Part shown: positions 42,066-52,135 of the stretch, in pieces | Layout: every line of letters starts with the position of its first letter | How positions within the stretch are numbered: the stretch's first letter is position 1 | Source of the DNA: Branchipolynoe longqiensis | Lineage: Eukaryota > Annelida > Polychaeta > Phyllodocida > Polynoidae | Direction: 5' to 3' | Length of the DNA: 64,000 bases | Assembly: GCA_030323885.1 (NCBI GenBank) | Contig: CM059192.1 | Coordinates: 65,589,593 to 65,653,592 of the forward strand | The notes under the pieces: generated by a model | The model's database searches: none | Seen by the model: the letters and a program-made list of their open reading frames with translations, nothing else | Told to the model about the DNA's origin: nothing | Made by a program: the position numbers and the translations under genes

Positions 42066-42379
42066 TGTATACATATATATAGCAATGCAACTTCTTTTCC
42101 GCAAACGTCGACAATAAACAATAGGCGATTTCCATCACCAACTCGGCCTCTGACGGCAGTAAAAGAACCAATGTTATCCGTACCAAGCAGTCTGTGCAAA
42201 AGGTCTGTGAAAAAAGGTCTTATATAATAAGGGATTTCTACCGCCATCAGGCCCTCTGATGTGAAAGCAGTGGCTGAATGTAATGGTGTGGGGAGCAGCT
42301 CAATACATCTATGCTGTCTTCGAGTAAAAGGACTACAAACATCTTGTTTGTTTGTTGGATTTTGATGTCCTGGCAACAT
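42032..42379 (-). CDS. Protein-like open segment, function unknown
   Basis: Open for 115 codons on the minus strand. The first ~15 residues come from the SINE-A tail and the last ~20 from TA repeat. The middle (about 42085-42335, ~80 codons) has balanced composition: RRQHRCIELLPTPLHSATAF, GLMAVEIPYYIRPFFTDLLH, RVGDGNRLLFIVDVCGKE. No domain is recognised. An AG (TTTGTAG) just before TCCTTTT could be an acceptor; no donor is clear. It may be an exon, a piece of a transposon protein or chance. Confidence 0.3.
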   Translation of the reverse strand: MLPGHQNPTNKQDVCSPFTRRQHRCIELLPTPLHSATAFTSEGLMAVEIPYYIRPFFTDLLHRLLGTDNIGSFTAVRGRVGDGNRLLFIVDVCGKEVALLYICIHILWHYIWHYM

Positions 42380-42712
42380 CTAAGGCCATATCAGGACAGG
42401 TACCGACTTGTGATAGTGCGCACTCATGCCGACTTTATAGTCTGCCCCACTGGGGTGCCAGGGCACTGGCACCATGACACGATTTCCCACTCAGTCACAT
42501 TATTCTGATACTGAGCTAACTACTCCTTGCCCTATCCTCCTTGCCCTATCCTCCTAACTAGTCCTTGCCCTATCCTAGTAATGCCCCGCACCAAGCTAGA
42601 TAGCGACAAGTATCAATTTTGTAAGTCGTTGGTTTAACTCAACCAAGAATTGAACTCCTGACCTTCCTCACAGAAAGCTTGCGCGATATTGATTTGGCCA
42701 CCGCGTCCGATA
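42340..42712 (-). mobile_element. SINE-A copy with small internal duplications
   Basis: Minus strand, full length. TCCTTGCCCTATCCT occurs three times in the body (42523-42570), a smaller version of the expansion at 9889-10038. Confidence 0.8.
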
Positions 42713-42847
42713 TTAGACATCTATGTACTTGCAGCTGCACATGCGCGCACTCACCCCCCTACACACCTGCACACACACACCTGCACACACACACCTGCAC
42801 ACACACAGTCGCACAGGGTACATTGATATGTCGGATGTGGGAAACTT

Positions 42848-43123
42848 ATGCTAGGTACACACATAGCATATAGGATTCGCGCACTAAAACTCCCGATCAG
42901 CTTAAAACTGAAGTCGGGCCGATTCGTTTTTCGAATCGGGAATCGCAATCGTAGTGCTAGCACACACCTACCGTTTTAGCCCTAAAAATTAGTTTTTAGT
43001 CGTGAATCGCAATCGGTAGGTGTCTAGGGGAGTGCACACCTCACGATTTTTGGGCAGTTTTAGATCGTATACGCTAGGTGGGTGCGGGAAAACGATCGTA
43101 TACGCTAGGTGTGTACCGGGCAT
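42848..43123. mobile_element. TIR element (GGTACACAC type)
   Basis: 276 bp with ends ATGCTAGGTACACACATAGC and the complement ATGCCCGGTACACACCTAGC. The interior has GAATCGGGAATCGCAATCG and its relatives, and near the right end GATCGTATACGCTAGGTG twice. Non-coding. Confidence 0.65.
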
Positions 43124-43149
43124 TAGCAAGTAAATTCAATCGCGCGTAA

Positions 43150-43745
43150 TGTGAAGGGAGAGTGGGAACGTGGGTGTGGGTGTGTGTGGGTGGGGTGTGG
43201 GGGGGTTTCTTTGTGTGTGGGTATATGTGTGTGTGTGGGTGTGTGAGTGTATGGGTGTGTGGGTATGTGTGTGTGGGTGTGGATGTGTGTGTCGGTGTGT
43301 GGGGGTGAGGGTGTGTGGGTGTAGGTGTGAGTGTGTGTGGGTGTGTAGGTGTGTGTGGTTGTGGGTGTCGGTGTATGGGTGGGGGTGTTTTGGTGTGTGT
43401 GTGTCTGGGTATGTGTGTGGGTGTGGGTGTATGGATGTGTAGGTGTGTTGGTGTGTGGGTGTGTGGATGTGTGTGGGTGTGTGGGTGTGTGGCTGTGGGT
43501 GTGTAGGTGTGTGCGGGTGTGAGTGTGTGTGGGTGTGTGTGCGGATGGGTGTGAGTGTGGGTGTGTGTGGGTGTGTGTATCTATGTGTTTGTCTGGGTGT
43601 GTGTATTTATGTGTGTGTGTATGTGTGTGTGGGTGTGTGTGAGTGTGTGTGGGTGTGTGTATCTATGTGTGTGTATGTGTGTGTCTGGGTGTGTGTATCT
43701 ATGTGTGTGTGGGGGTGTGTGTGTATCTATGTGTGTGTGGGGGGG
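43150..43745. repeat. (GTGTGGGTGT)n repeat
   Basis: About 600 bp GT/GGGT-rich, ending in a G run. Long Cys/Val/Gly frames are artefacts. Confidence 0.9.
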
Positions 43746-43904
43746 GGGGGAGGAGAAGGACGGGGAGGGCCAGAGGCAGCAAGGCCAAACTTCTGAATAA
43801 AACATTTGATGAATACCGGGGCCTTTTCATTGGCGCCGCCGCAAAGAATCTTCCAAAACGCCCCCACGTGGCCGCGCGGGGAACTAATTTGTGCGCCGGA
43901 AGGA

Positions 43905-44055
43905 GTGTTTGTTTGTTGTTTTACGTCCTAGCAGCATCTATGGTCATATTAGGAGGGGTATTGAGGTTTGAGAAGGTGGACTCATGGCAACTTTATAGTG
44001 CTGCCCCACTGGGAGGCCAGGCTGGTGGCGCCATACCTGATATCCCACTATGAAA
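43905..44055 (-). mobile_element. SINE-A 3' half
   Basis: TGTTTGTTGTTTTACGTCCT to CCTGATATCCCACTATGA, minus strand; head absent. Confidence 0.7.
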
Positions 44056-44139
44056 AAACGCACTAAAATGTAGTTTATTTAGTGGATAATGCATTTTGTC
44101 AGCGCCAGAGCACTCGTCTTCCGGCCGTTCAGTACAATT

Positions 44140-44310
44140 TGTTGGTACATAAATGAAACTATCACTAGTAGTTGCAATAATAGCCACATGCAAATCCTGT
44201 TCGATAATAAAAGTATTATACATAATATAAATGAACCATTATTTGTAATAGTAACTGCATATAATTCCAGTTCAATAAAAGTATTATCCATTTGGTGAAT
44301 TTCATTTTGA
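44140..44310. repeat. Two diverged ~78-bp tandem units
   Basis: AAATGAAACTATCACTAGTA ... CGATAATAAAAGTATTATAC and AAATGAACCATTATTTGTAA ... AATAAAAGTATTATCCAT are related halves. No gene. Confidence 0.5.
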
Positions 44311-44407
44311 AGAAACACGTATTGTTTACCTCTTTAAAAGCAGTTTGGGCTATTTTGAAACACCATATTAATATGCCAATAATGGCTAATGTCCATGAAA
44401 TGGTTCT

Positions 44408-44413
44408 TTATAT

Positions 44414-44468
<55 letters not shown>

Positions 44469-44477
44469 TATATATAT

Positions 44478-44532
<55 letters not shown>
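44408..44532. repeat. (TA)n with ACACACA breaks
   Basis: TA microsatellite of about 125 bp. Confidence 0.95.
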
Positions 44533-44533
<1 letters not shown>

Positions 44534-44807
44534 GCGTATACATCTGTCATGCGCGTGTACATGTGTGTGCAATTCTTATGCAATGCGATCGCATTCTTGG
44601 CAAAGTGTAACTTGTAGTTAAGTGAGACTACAGTGAATAAGGAATTGATCAGGCACTTGAGACAATCCTCGGGACCCTCTCTGACCCCTTCACGACCCAC
44701 ACGTCCCCGGGGCCCGGCCCTGGTCTCCCGGGAGCAGCTCCAGGTGGGCGGGCCCCATGCGTCTCCGTTTTGAATCCCGCTGGGAGAAGTGGCACACAAA
44801 AAAGTTG

Positions 44808-45065
44808 GACCCCCCCCCCCCCACTACCTCATTCCTCCTTTCCCCGCCTCCTCCTCTCCCCCGCCCCTCCCCCGCCCCTCCCCCGCGCCCCCCGTCCCTC
44901 CCCCGCCCATCCCCCCGTCCCTCCCCCGCCCATCCCCTCCCCTCCCCCGCCCCTCCCCGCCCTCCCCGCCCCTCCCCCCGCCCCTCCCCCCGCCTCCCCC
45001 GCCCTCCCCCGGCCCCCCCCCGCCTCTCCCCCCGCCCCTACCCCGCCCTCTCCCCCGCCTCTCCC
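44808..45065. repeat. C-rich (CCCCGCCCCTCC)n tract
   Basis: About 260 bp of runs of C separated by G or T; the complement has dense G runs suited to G-quadruplexes. Pro-rich frames are artefacts. Confidence 0.85.
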
Positions 45066-45179
45066 CCGCCTCTCTCCTTCCGTCCACCTTTCAATCCGCT
45101 GCTGTTCGGCGTGTGTGGGCTGTTCCCGGTTCTCTATAGCGGGTATAAGCCGCTGTCAGCGCCACCTTTAGACGAAGCC

Positions 45180-45235
45180 CCCCTCCCCCCCTCCCCCCCC
45201 CTCCTCCTCCCCCCACCCCGGTTCGACCCCACCCA
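45180..45235. repeat. C-rich tract
   Basis: CCCCTCC-type run between two unique patches. Confidence 0.7.
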
Positions 45236-45299
45236 CCCCCGTACCCTCTCTCCCTACCACGACCCTCCGCCGCTACCCTGCCACCCACAAGGTACCCAC

Positions 45300-45795
45300 T
45301 GCGCACACATTCACACACACACACGCGCGCGCGCGCACACACACGCTCCCACTTCCCACAACCTCACACAGCCGCACCCAAACAAGCACCAACCACCACC
45401 ACAAGGAGAAAACACTGCAGTGAGCTGATCAGAAGGTGGGTGTGTGCGCACGCGCCTCTGTGTGCACGTGTGTGAGTGTGTGCGCGTGTGTGTCAGTATG
45501 TGCGTGTGCGGGGGTGTGAGTGAATGCATATGACCGTGTGCGTGTGTGTGCGTATGAATGAGTGTGTGTGGGTGTGTGCGTGTGTATGAGTGAGTGTGGG
45601 TGCGTGTGTGTGCGTATGAGTGAGCGTGTGTGAGTGTGTGAGTGTGTATGAGTGTGTATGAGTGAGTGTGTGTGTGTGTATGAGTGAGTGTGTGCGTGAG
45701 TGTGTATGAGTGAGTGTGTGCGTGTGTGAGTGTGCATGAGTGAGTGTGTGTCTGCGTGTGTGTGAGTGTGTGAGTGCAGTGTGCGTTCACATGGG
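45300..45795. repeat. (CA)n followed by (GTGTGA)n
   Basis: CACACACGCGCGCG (45308-45350) is followed by ~350 bp of GTGTGAGTGTG repeat of opposite strand sense, so the two parts can pair. Confidence 0.85.
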
Positions 45796-45894
45796 TGGAG
45801 TAGAAGCTGTGTCCGAACTCAAAGCACGCAGGTGTGTACGGTACACGACGTACTTTGCACACTCTGTCCCGCCTGCCTGCCGCCGGCCCTGTTA

Positions 45895-46440
45895 GTCACC
45901 CCGTCCCCCACCCCCCACCCCACACACTCCCACCCACCCCCACACTCCCACCCACCCTCCCACTCATCACCCATACACCCTAAACCCCACATACATACAC
46001 ACGCAGACGAGATCACTCACCCTCCCACCCTCCCACTCACCCACCCACCCTCCCACTCATCACCCACACACCCTACCCCCACATACATAGACACACAGAC
46101 GAGATCACTCGCCCACCCCCACTCATCCACCCACCCTCCCACTCACCCCAAACCCACCCACCCTCCCACTCGCCCTCCCACTCATCACCCACACTCACAC
46201 ATACCCGCACACACATACACACACAGACGAGATCACTCGCCCTCCAACTCATCCACCCTCACACTCACCCACCCACCCTCTCACTCACCCCCACGCTCCC
46301 ACTCATCCCCACCCATACCCCCACACCCTACCCACATACACACACACAGACGAGATCACTCACTCTCCCGCCCCCTCCCACTCACCCCCTCCCACTCACC
46401 CCCATCCCCACCCACCACACACAGACGCGCTCACTCACCC
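45895..46440. repeat. CACCC-rich minisatellite with ~125-bp higher order
   Basis: CCCTCCCACTCACCC repeats in which ACAGACGAGATCACTC returns at about 46003, 46095, 46226 and 46347. No gene. Confidence 0.8.
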
Positions 46441-46459
46441 GGCCACAGCGCCCAGACCT

Positions 46460-46860
46460 ATTCATTCAACAGGGGGCGCCACCCCGATCACTACCGCGTT
46501 GACCTATGACCCGCCCGGATCCGCTACCGGGACGAAGGAATCGGCGCAGTAACGTCACGCATTGCCATATCCCCCCCCCCGCCACACACGCACACAGGCT
46601 TCCCACATGCACACGTATTTACTGGAGGAACGAAGACTACAGGAGGAGGTGGTCGTCTGTGCGGCGGACTCGGGCGTGGGACACCGTGGAGGAGTGGGTC
46701 CCGTAATAATAGTCACGTTGGCAGTAGAACGACTAGTAGTAGTAGTACGACTAGTAGTACTAGTACTAGTCGTAGCAGAGCCACTTGCCACTTGGAAGTT
46801 GGAGGAAGAAGTCTACAGTTCACTGTCGGTCTTACAGCACCTGGTGTAAGGTAGGTTTAT
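46460..46860. other. GC-rich unique block, no supported gene
   Basis: CG-rich stretch (GGGGGCGCCACCCCG, GCAGTAACGTCACGC) passing into a low-complexity ACTAGTAGTAGTACG tract. It could be a regulatory island; open frames are low-complexity and lack convincing splice sites. Confidence 0.35.
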
Positions 46861-46927
46861 TTGATTGAATTCACTCACCACATTGTGTGGTTAGGTGTGT
46901 ATATATAGGTATATATATATATATTTA

Positions 46928-46972
46928 TTTTACCTCGGTAAACAGCCTCAGGCTAGCCTCAGGCTAGGGAGA
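46928..46972 (+). repeat. DIRS copy 2, 5' ITR
   Basis: 45 bp beginning TTTTACCTCGGTAAACAGCC. Identical inverted to 52001-52045, and different at about four positions from the ITRs of copy 1. Confidence 0.9.
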
Positions 46973-47683
46973 GGTAAGCACGTCCGGTACCAGCAATTAG
47001 CATATACAACTCACGACTGGATAACGTGTCGTTGGGTTGCTCCGGCAAAATTAGTCTACATACAAGCAAATACGCAGTAAGTATAATAAAAACTGTGGTT
47101 AGCTTAATTATGATGCATTAGAGCATCAATATGGAAAGTTTAGACTTTCGTTGGTCCAATTTGGACGAGTTATTTGGTTATAAACAACCAAGGATAGAAC
47201 ACTCGAGTGGGTTTCGCGAAGGAACCAAACCGGTCATTAGCGGTTATGTCAACACCCGGGTCACCGTGTGACTATGGGTAGAGATGTGGGTTTCGCCCTA
47301 TCTCATGTGGAAATTCTCTCGTACTCTAATAGAGAGTAATGTTGGAGATGCTCCTGGGTTTCTTTTATAGACTCCCCTAGACAAAACTTTTTCAGGCGTT
47401 TCTCCGAGTTTCGTAGCATTTTCTCCAACTTGTTGACGTAGTAGTCACAGGTGGGAGAAGTGTGCGGAACAGAGGGATGGGCGGGCCGATACACTGGTCC
47501 CGACCCCGCGTAAGGTTTGGGCTTGACCCACAACCCACGCACAAATTTAGCTTATTACGCCTGTGTTATAACGGTATAAACACGTTCTTTAACACCAATA
47601 GATGTCCAAATGAGTTTGAAAACAACCATATTGTGACATATATATATACCGGGACTGATCAAAAATGTTTGTTTCAGTTCCCG

Positions 47684-49042
47684 ATGGCCACGAAGCGGAG
47701 TAAGCGCGGTGCAGCAGCAGCCGAGGGGCGTGTTCCGAGTGGAGTGGACGAGGAGTACGACTCCTCACCCGTGTTGTCGGCAGGGCCGTCGACACAGCCC
47801 CGGGCGCATATCCTCTCCGACCCGGACGAGGACGCAGTGCCTGATGTGCCTGCGCCTCCAGATTGGGAGGCTCGCTTTGCAAGATTGGAAAGCCACATCT
47901 TGACTGCCAAATCGCCTGTGTCTCGGAAGCGGCGTAGGCCGAGTGTCCAAGAGGATTCATTTGAAGATTTCTTGGACACAGACTCGGCGGTGGAGCTTAA
48001 GGCTCCTCCTCCTCCTTCTCCTAAACGGAGAAAGAAGAAGAAACAGGTGATTTCTTCGGGTGATGAATTCACCAAGGAGCGGGCAGAGTCTGGTTTGCGC
48101 AAAAAGCGGAAGACTAAGTCCAAAAAGAAGAAGAAGAAAAGGAAATATTCTTCTTCTGAGTCGTCCACTGGGTCTACTTCTACGGAATCAGACTCAGACA
48201 CCGTATATGAAGGGGTCTATGCGGACATTGGCACTAAAGTGGCTAAGAAGGTGGAGAAGCCAAAGGCTAAGCGGATTAAAACCACTACGCTTATGCGCGA
48301 GACCGTGAATGGTCATTTTCGCACGTTCAAACCGGCGGAGGTTATCTCCAAGTTAGGAGATGAGTTAACAGGCATAAAGGGTGTTCCCAACTCCATCATT
48401 AAAGAGATGGATCGGGATGTCAATATGACGGATGACCGTAAGAAGTTTGAGGATGTGTTGCACACAGTGCATAAGGCAGTGTTGGCTACCCTAACAGCTA
48501 TTGTTCCTGTGGCTAATAGGATGCAGAGTGAAAATAAGTTCTCATCTTTGGCTAAGACAATGGACAAAGGCATTGCAGTACTAGCGGCGGCAGGTAATTA
48601 CCTGTCGTTTCGAAGATATGAAAATGTCTTCAAGTCAGTTTGCACAGATGCTGGCAAAGAAGTGGCTCGCTCTAAGAAGGTTACCGATAATGAGGGGAAG
48701 GAGTTTACGCTCTATCTTGCTCCAGAGCCGATTAAAGGGAAACCTTTAGATAATACCAAGATGTTTGGCGGTCAACTACAATACCTCTATAAAGAGGTAG
48801 AGACTGCAGCCAAGAGTGGCAAAAACATGGATGGCAAGAAGAAACAGGAAGTTCCTCGTTTCAAAAAGTCACGAGGGGATTTTCGTCCACGACGGTTCAC
48901 CAGAGGAACCAGACCGAGTTCAAACTTCGGTCAAGGGTTTCGGGGCCGGGGCGCTCGCCCAGGCTGGACCGACAACACCGCACGGCCAATAGGTCGAGGG
49001 TTCAACTCGTCGAGACCTTTCCCCAGGGGGGGGTCCAAGTAG
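47684..49042 (+). CDS. DIRS copy 2 ORF1, gag-like protein
   Basis: 452 codons from ATG 47684 (the frame is open further upstream, but copy 1 conserves this ATG with MATKRSKRGA). In order: an acidic and Pro-rich start; a basic, Lys/Ser-rich block (residues ~100-175: SPKRRKKKKQ, KKRKYSSSES), likely nuclear-targeting and RNA-binding; a conserved region (~190-390) with MRETVNGHFRTFKPAEVISK and FGGQLQYLYKEVETAAKSG; and an Arg/Gly-rich C terminus (RPRRFTRGTR, GFRGRGARPG). No zinc knuckle. DIRS ORF1 is assumed to package element RNA. The last 250 nt overlap ORF2 in the -1 frame. TTTGTTTCAG just before the ATG resembles a 3' splice site and is similar in copy 1. Confidence 0.8.
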   Translation: MATKRSKRGAAAAEGRVPSGVDEEYDSSPVLSAGPSTQPRAHILSDPDEDAVPDVPAPPDWEARFARLESHILTAKSPVSRKRRRPSVQEDSFEDFLDTDSAVELKAPPPPSPKRRKKKKQVISSGDEFTKERAESGLRKKRKTKSKKKKKKRKYSSSESSTGSTSTESDSDTVYEGVYADIGTKVAKKVEKPKAKRIKTTTLMRETVNGHFRTFKPAEVISKLGDELTGIKGVPNSIIKEMDRDVNMTDDRKKFEDVLHTVHKAVLATLTAIVPVANRMQSENKFSSLAKTMDKGIAVLAAAGNYLSFRRYENVFKSVCTDAGKEVARSKKVTDNEGKEFTLYLAPEPIKGKPLDNTKMFGGQLQYLYKEVETAAKSGKNMDGKKKQEVPRFKKSRGDFRPRRFTRGTRPSSNFGQGFRGRGARPGWTDNTARPIGRGFNSSRPFPRGGSK

Positions 49043-50958
49043 AGGTCCAAACACAAACTTTACAAGTCCCTGTAGCCTCTAAAAACACACAAACTGTAAG
49101 CAACTTTGTGGCTGGTAATATTAGTAATCATATTTCTGAGTGGCACAAAATTACTAGTGACCAAGAAATTATAGAAATAGTTAGGGGTGTTCAAATTCCT
49201 TTTACACAAATTCCTGTACAAAGTATAATACCTTTTCCATATAACATTCAACCAGTTGAACGAGACGCACTAACTAAACAGGTACATAAATTCTTTGAGA
49301 AAGGAATTATACAAAAAGTGACACACTGTTCAGGACAGTTTATTTCAAACATTTTCTCGAGACCGAAGCCTAATGGTGATGTTCGAATGATCCTGGATTT
49401 AACAATCCTTAATAAAAGGGTGGAATATAGACATTTTAAAATGTTCTCTCTAGATACGGCACGGGATCTGATTACACCAGATGCGTGGATGGCTAGTGTT
49501 GATTTACAGGATGCATATTATACGCTTCCCATAATGGAAAAATACCGAAAATTTCTTCGATTTATTTGGGATAACCAACTCTATGAGTTTACCTGTATGC
49601 CGAATGGCTTAGCTTGTGCGCCACGTTTATTTACTAAATTGCTTAAACCTGTTTTCTCGGTAATGGCGAGGAAGGGTCATATAATGTTTCCATACATAGA
49701 TGATTCTTTTATTATAGCATCAACACAAATTGGTTGTGTGAATGCAGTTTTGGATTTATGTGCATTACTCACTAAATTGGGGTTTTATGTACATCAACAA
49801 AAGTCAGTGTTTAAACCAACAAAACAACTTAAATGTTTAGGGTTTATTCTGGATACACAGTCCCTTACAGTGTCGATAACAGAACAAAAACTAATTAAGT
49901 TTATGACTACAGCGACTCAGCTTATTAAGTTATCAAAGCCAAAAATTAGACAGGTTGCTGTTCTTATTGGCATAATGACCTCATATGCACCTGCGGTGTT
50001 ATATGGGAAGGCCCATATTAAGTCGCTAGAAATAGATAAAAATTTAGCGTTAACACGAACTAAAGGCAATTTTGAGCGAAAGATGTTTATTTCGCAAGAA
50101 GGGTTACAGGATATTGGATGGTGGATGCAACATATAGCAAGTTCACCAAATCCAATCCGCATGGCGGAACCTAATACAGTAATTACTACTGATGCTTCGT
50201 TAGAAGGTTGGGGAGCTCATCGAGATGGGGTCACAACAGGAGGTAGATGGAATGATGATGAAAAATCAGACTATATTAATGCACTAGAATTGCGTGCTAT
50301 TTATCTGGGCTTACGTAGTTTAGTAAAGATAAATAAATCACAGGTTAGAATACTAACTGATAATACTACTGCCATGGCATATATTCGTAACATGGGTGGA
50401 ACCAAATCAAAGTCTTGCAATCAGTTATCTAAACTGATTTGGAACTGGGCACAGGCTCAACAAGTCTGGCTGACTGTAGCGCATATTCCAGGGTCACAAA
50501 ATACACTTGCAGATTATAAAAGTAGAAATTTCCATGACCATTTAGAGTGGTCTCTCTCTACACATTTGTTTAACTTCGTTTGTGAAAAATGGGGTACACC
50601 TGAAGTTGACCTATTTGCATCACGAAATAATAACAAGTTACCCTGTTATGTTTCTTGGCATCCTGAACCGGATGCTTGGAAAGTAGATGCGTTTGCTATT
50701 ACCTGGGAAAATAATTATTTTTATATTTTCCCACCATTTAGCATTATCAGCCGAGTAGTGAGAAAAATCGGCTTGGAAGGGACACATGCGATACTGGTGG
50801 TGCCCGATTGGGACACGCAACCTTGGCTGCCAGCAGTTTCACAACTGGCAAAAGATCGTATACGATTCCCAAGAAAACTCGGGAATCTGACGCACCACGG
50901 ACCGCTAGTGGTTCACGGCGACGTGTCAACGACGCCCCTATTGGCATTCCTTTTCTAA
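48793..50958 (+). CDS. DIRS copy 2 ORF2, reverse transcriptase/RNase H
   Basis: The frame is open from 48793 (after TAA 48790) to 50958 and overlaps ORF1 by 250 nt in the -1 frame. There is no ATG before 49387, which is already inside the RT domain, so initiation must be by frameshift, splicing or a non-AUG codon. RT motifs: RPKPNGDVRMILDLTI, DLQDAYYTLPI, CMPNGLACAP and catalytic FPYIDDSFIIAS (D-D at 49699-49704). RNase H: TTDASLEGWGAHRDG, INALELRAIYLGL, LTDNTTAMAYI, NTLADYKSR. The C-terminal TPEVDLFASRNNNKLPCYVS and VPDWDTQPWL region is typical of DIRS polyproteins. The enzyme makes the circular element DNA. Confidence 0.9.
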   Translation, partial: RGRDCSQEWQKHGWQEETGSSSFQKVTRGFSSTTVHQRNQTEFKLRSRVSGPGRSPRLDRQHRTANRSRVQLVETFPQGGVQVEVQTQTLQVPVASKNTQTVSNFVAGNISNHISEWHKITSDQEIIEIVRGVQIPFTQIPVQSIIPFPYNIQPVERDALTKQVHKFFEKGIIQKVTHCSGQFISNIFSRPKPNGDVRMILDLTILNKRVEYRHFKMFSLDTARDLITPDAWMASVDLQDAYYTLPIMEKYRKFLRFIWDNQLYEFTCMPNGLACAPRLFTKLLKPVFSVMARKGHIMFPYIDDSFIIASTQIGCVNAVLDLCALLTKLGFYVHQQKSVFKPTKQLKCLGFILDTQSLTVSITEQKLIKFMTTATQLIKLSKPKIRQVAVLIGIMTSYAPAVLYGKAHIKSLEIDKNLALTRTKGNFERKMFISQEGLQDIGWWMQHIASSPNPIRMAEPNTVITTDASLEGWGAHRDGVTTGGRWNDDEKSDYINALELRAIYLGLRSLVKINKSQVRILTDNTTAMAYIRNMGGTKSKSCNQLSKLIWNWAQAQQVWLTVAHIPGSQNTLADYKSRNFHDHLEWSLSTHLFNFVCEKWGTPEVDLFASRNNNKLPCYVSWHPEPDAWKVDAFAITWENNYFYIFPPFSIISRVVRKIGLEGTHAILVVPDWDTQPWLPAVSQLAKDRIRFPRKLGNLTHHGPLVVHGDVSTTPLLAFLF

Positions 50959-51917
50959 GGAAGCAGCTACAGCAATTTGGATTGGACAGAATTACTGAGG
51001 ATAGGATAGTATCGGATGCCTGGAGACCAGGAACTGTCAAAATGTATACAACCTATTTAAAGAAATGGGGTGTACATTGTTTGTTAATGAAAGTTAAGCC
51101 AACAAATCCAAAGATTTCACAAGTAGCTCGGTTTCTTCGTTCTCTAGAGGATGAAGGACTTTCCTTTGGATCGATTAATGCGGCGAGGTGTGCGTTATCA
51201 ATTATATTACCTAGAATTGATGGCGAAACAGTTGGAAAACATCATGTTATTTGTTATTTACTTCGTTCAATTTATCAAAGGAATCCTCCAAAACCAAAGT
51301 ATAGTCGGTTTTGGGATGTTTCTATAGTATTTAAGTTGTTTCAGGCTTGGCCTCACAACTCGTGGTTAGATATAAAACAGTTAGGTTTTAAGGTCGCGGT
51401 CCTGTTATTGTTAGTAACCGGACACAGAGGACAGACGATTGTTGCTTTATCTTTAACTGGATTAGAAATAGACAAGCAACAAGCTACGTTTGATTTAGAA
51501 AAATTGCTTAAATCGAACACGTTAGGTGACCCTTTATCAACGGTTCACTTAGACTGTTTTCCGAATGATCGGAAATTATGTGTTGTGTCGGCCATACGGG
51601 CTTATATATACAAGACAAAGGATTTACGTGCATCACAACAACTATTAGTGAGCTTTATAAAGCCACATAAGGCGATTTCACGAGACACACTTGCCAGATG
51701 GACAATTACTGTGTTGAAATTGGCTGGGGTGGATACGAGTAAATACTCTTCCCACTCAACTAGAGGAGCCATGGTCTCCAAGGCGCGGGTGCTTGGTATT
51801 TCTGTGAAAAGAATACTAGCGCATGCAGGCTGGAAGACGGCTAAGTCGTTTGCAAAACATTATAATAAACGACTAGAAAAGCCTACCGGCGTTGCAAAGC
51901 GTCTTCTCGCCAACTAA
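50742..51917 (+). CDS. DIRS copy 2 ORF3, tyrosine recombinase
   Basis: The frame is open from 50742 to 51917 in -1 relative to ORF2, overlapping it by 217 nt. The first ATG is at 51042, behind conserved coding sequence (PIGIPFLRKQLQQFGLD, SDAWRPGTVK), so this frame too probably lacks its own AUG. The core-binding part is followed by the catalytic residues: R in TGHRGQ (51426), H-x-x-R in SSHSTRG (51753-51764), H in AHAGWK and the nucleophile Y in AKHYNK (51861). These are the signature of lambda-integrase-type recombinases. It would integrate the circular DNA without target duplication, in keeping with the borders. Confidence 0.9.
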   Translation, partial: HYQPSSEKNRLGRDTCDTGGARLGHATLAASSFTTGKRSYTIPKKTRESDAPRTASGSRRRVNDAPIGIPFLRKQLQQFGLDRITEDRIVSDAWRPGTVKMYTTYLKKWGVHCLLMKVKPTNPKISQVARFLRSLEDEGLSFGSINAARCALSIILPRIDGETVGKHHVICYLLRSIYQRNPPKPKYSRFWDVSIVFKLFQAWPHNSWLDIKQLGFKVAVLLLLVTGHRGQTIVALSLTGLEIDKQQATFDLEKLLKSNTLGDPLSTVHLDCFPNDRKLCVVSAIRAYIYKTKDLRASQQLLVSFIKPHKAISRDTLARWTITVLKLAGVDTSKYSSHSTRGAMVSKARVLGISVKRILAHAGWKTAKSFAKHYNKRLEKPTGVAKRLLAN

Positions 51918-52000
51918 CAAGAATAGGTGAGAACAAAAATTTAGAATGTTATAATAATAAGAAAGAATGATATTAAGGATAAAAATGAATTATGTAAAGG

Positions 52001-52045
52001 TCTCCCTAGCCTGAGGCTAGCCTGAGGCTGTTTACCGAGGTAAAA
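52001..52045 (+). repeat. DIRS copy 2, 3' ITR
   Basis: TCTCCCTAGCCTGAGGCTAG to GGTAAAA, complement of 46928-46972. Confidence 0.9.
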
Positions 52046-52135
52046 TAGTATAGTTATACGAGTCTTACCTTGGTACAGATGATGGATAACTGTTGTTTTA
52101 CCGAGGTATAAGCCTCGGATAGATGTGGGCTAGGG
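52046..52135 (+). repeat. DIRS copy 2 module, first arm
   Basis: 90 bp TAGTATAGTTATACGAGTCT ... GTGGGCTAGGG. All 90 positions are complementary to 52270-52359. The inner 40 bp (TTTTACCGAGGTATAAGCCT...) resemble a diverged ITR. Confidence 0.9.

Noticed and set aside
44757..45428. Pro-rich 223-codon frame and Arg/Gly-rich complement
   Set aside because: C-rich repeat without stops; no domain, no ATG context worth trusting.
45311..45862. His/Thr-rich 183-codon frame on the minus strand
   Set aside because: Translation of the (GTGTGA)n repeat; other frames are equally open.
46562..46849. Frames over the ACTAGTAGTAGTACG tract on both strands
   Set aside because: Val/Leu- or Ser/Thr-rich low complexity caused by trinucleotide-like repeats; the AG and GT neighbours are not convincing splice sites.
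47462..47683. Upstream extension of DIRS ORF1 in copy 2
   Set aside because: In frame and open, but copy 1 does not preserve it as coding and the conserved ATG at 47684 fits better; treated as leader.
50742..50958. Separate DNA methyltransferase domain as in some DIRS elements
   Set aside because: No recognisable catalytic methyltransferase motif between RNase H and recombinase; only the VDLFASR-type region typical of DIRS polyproteins is there.
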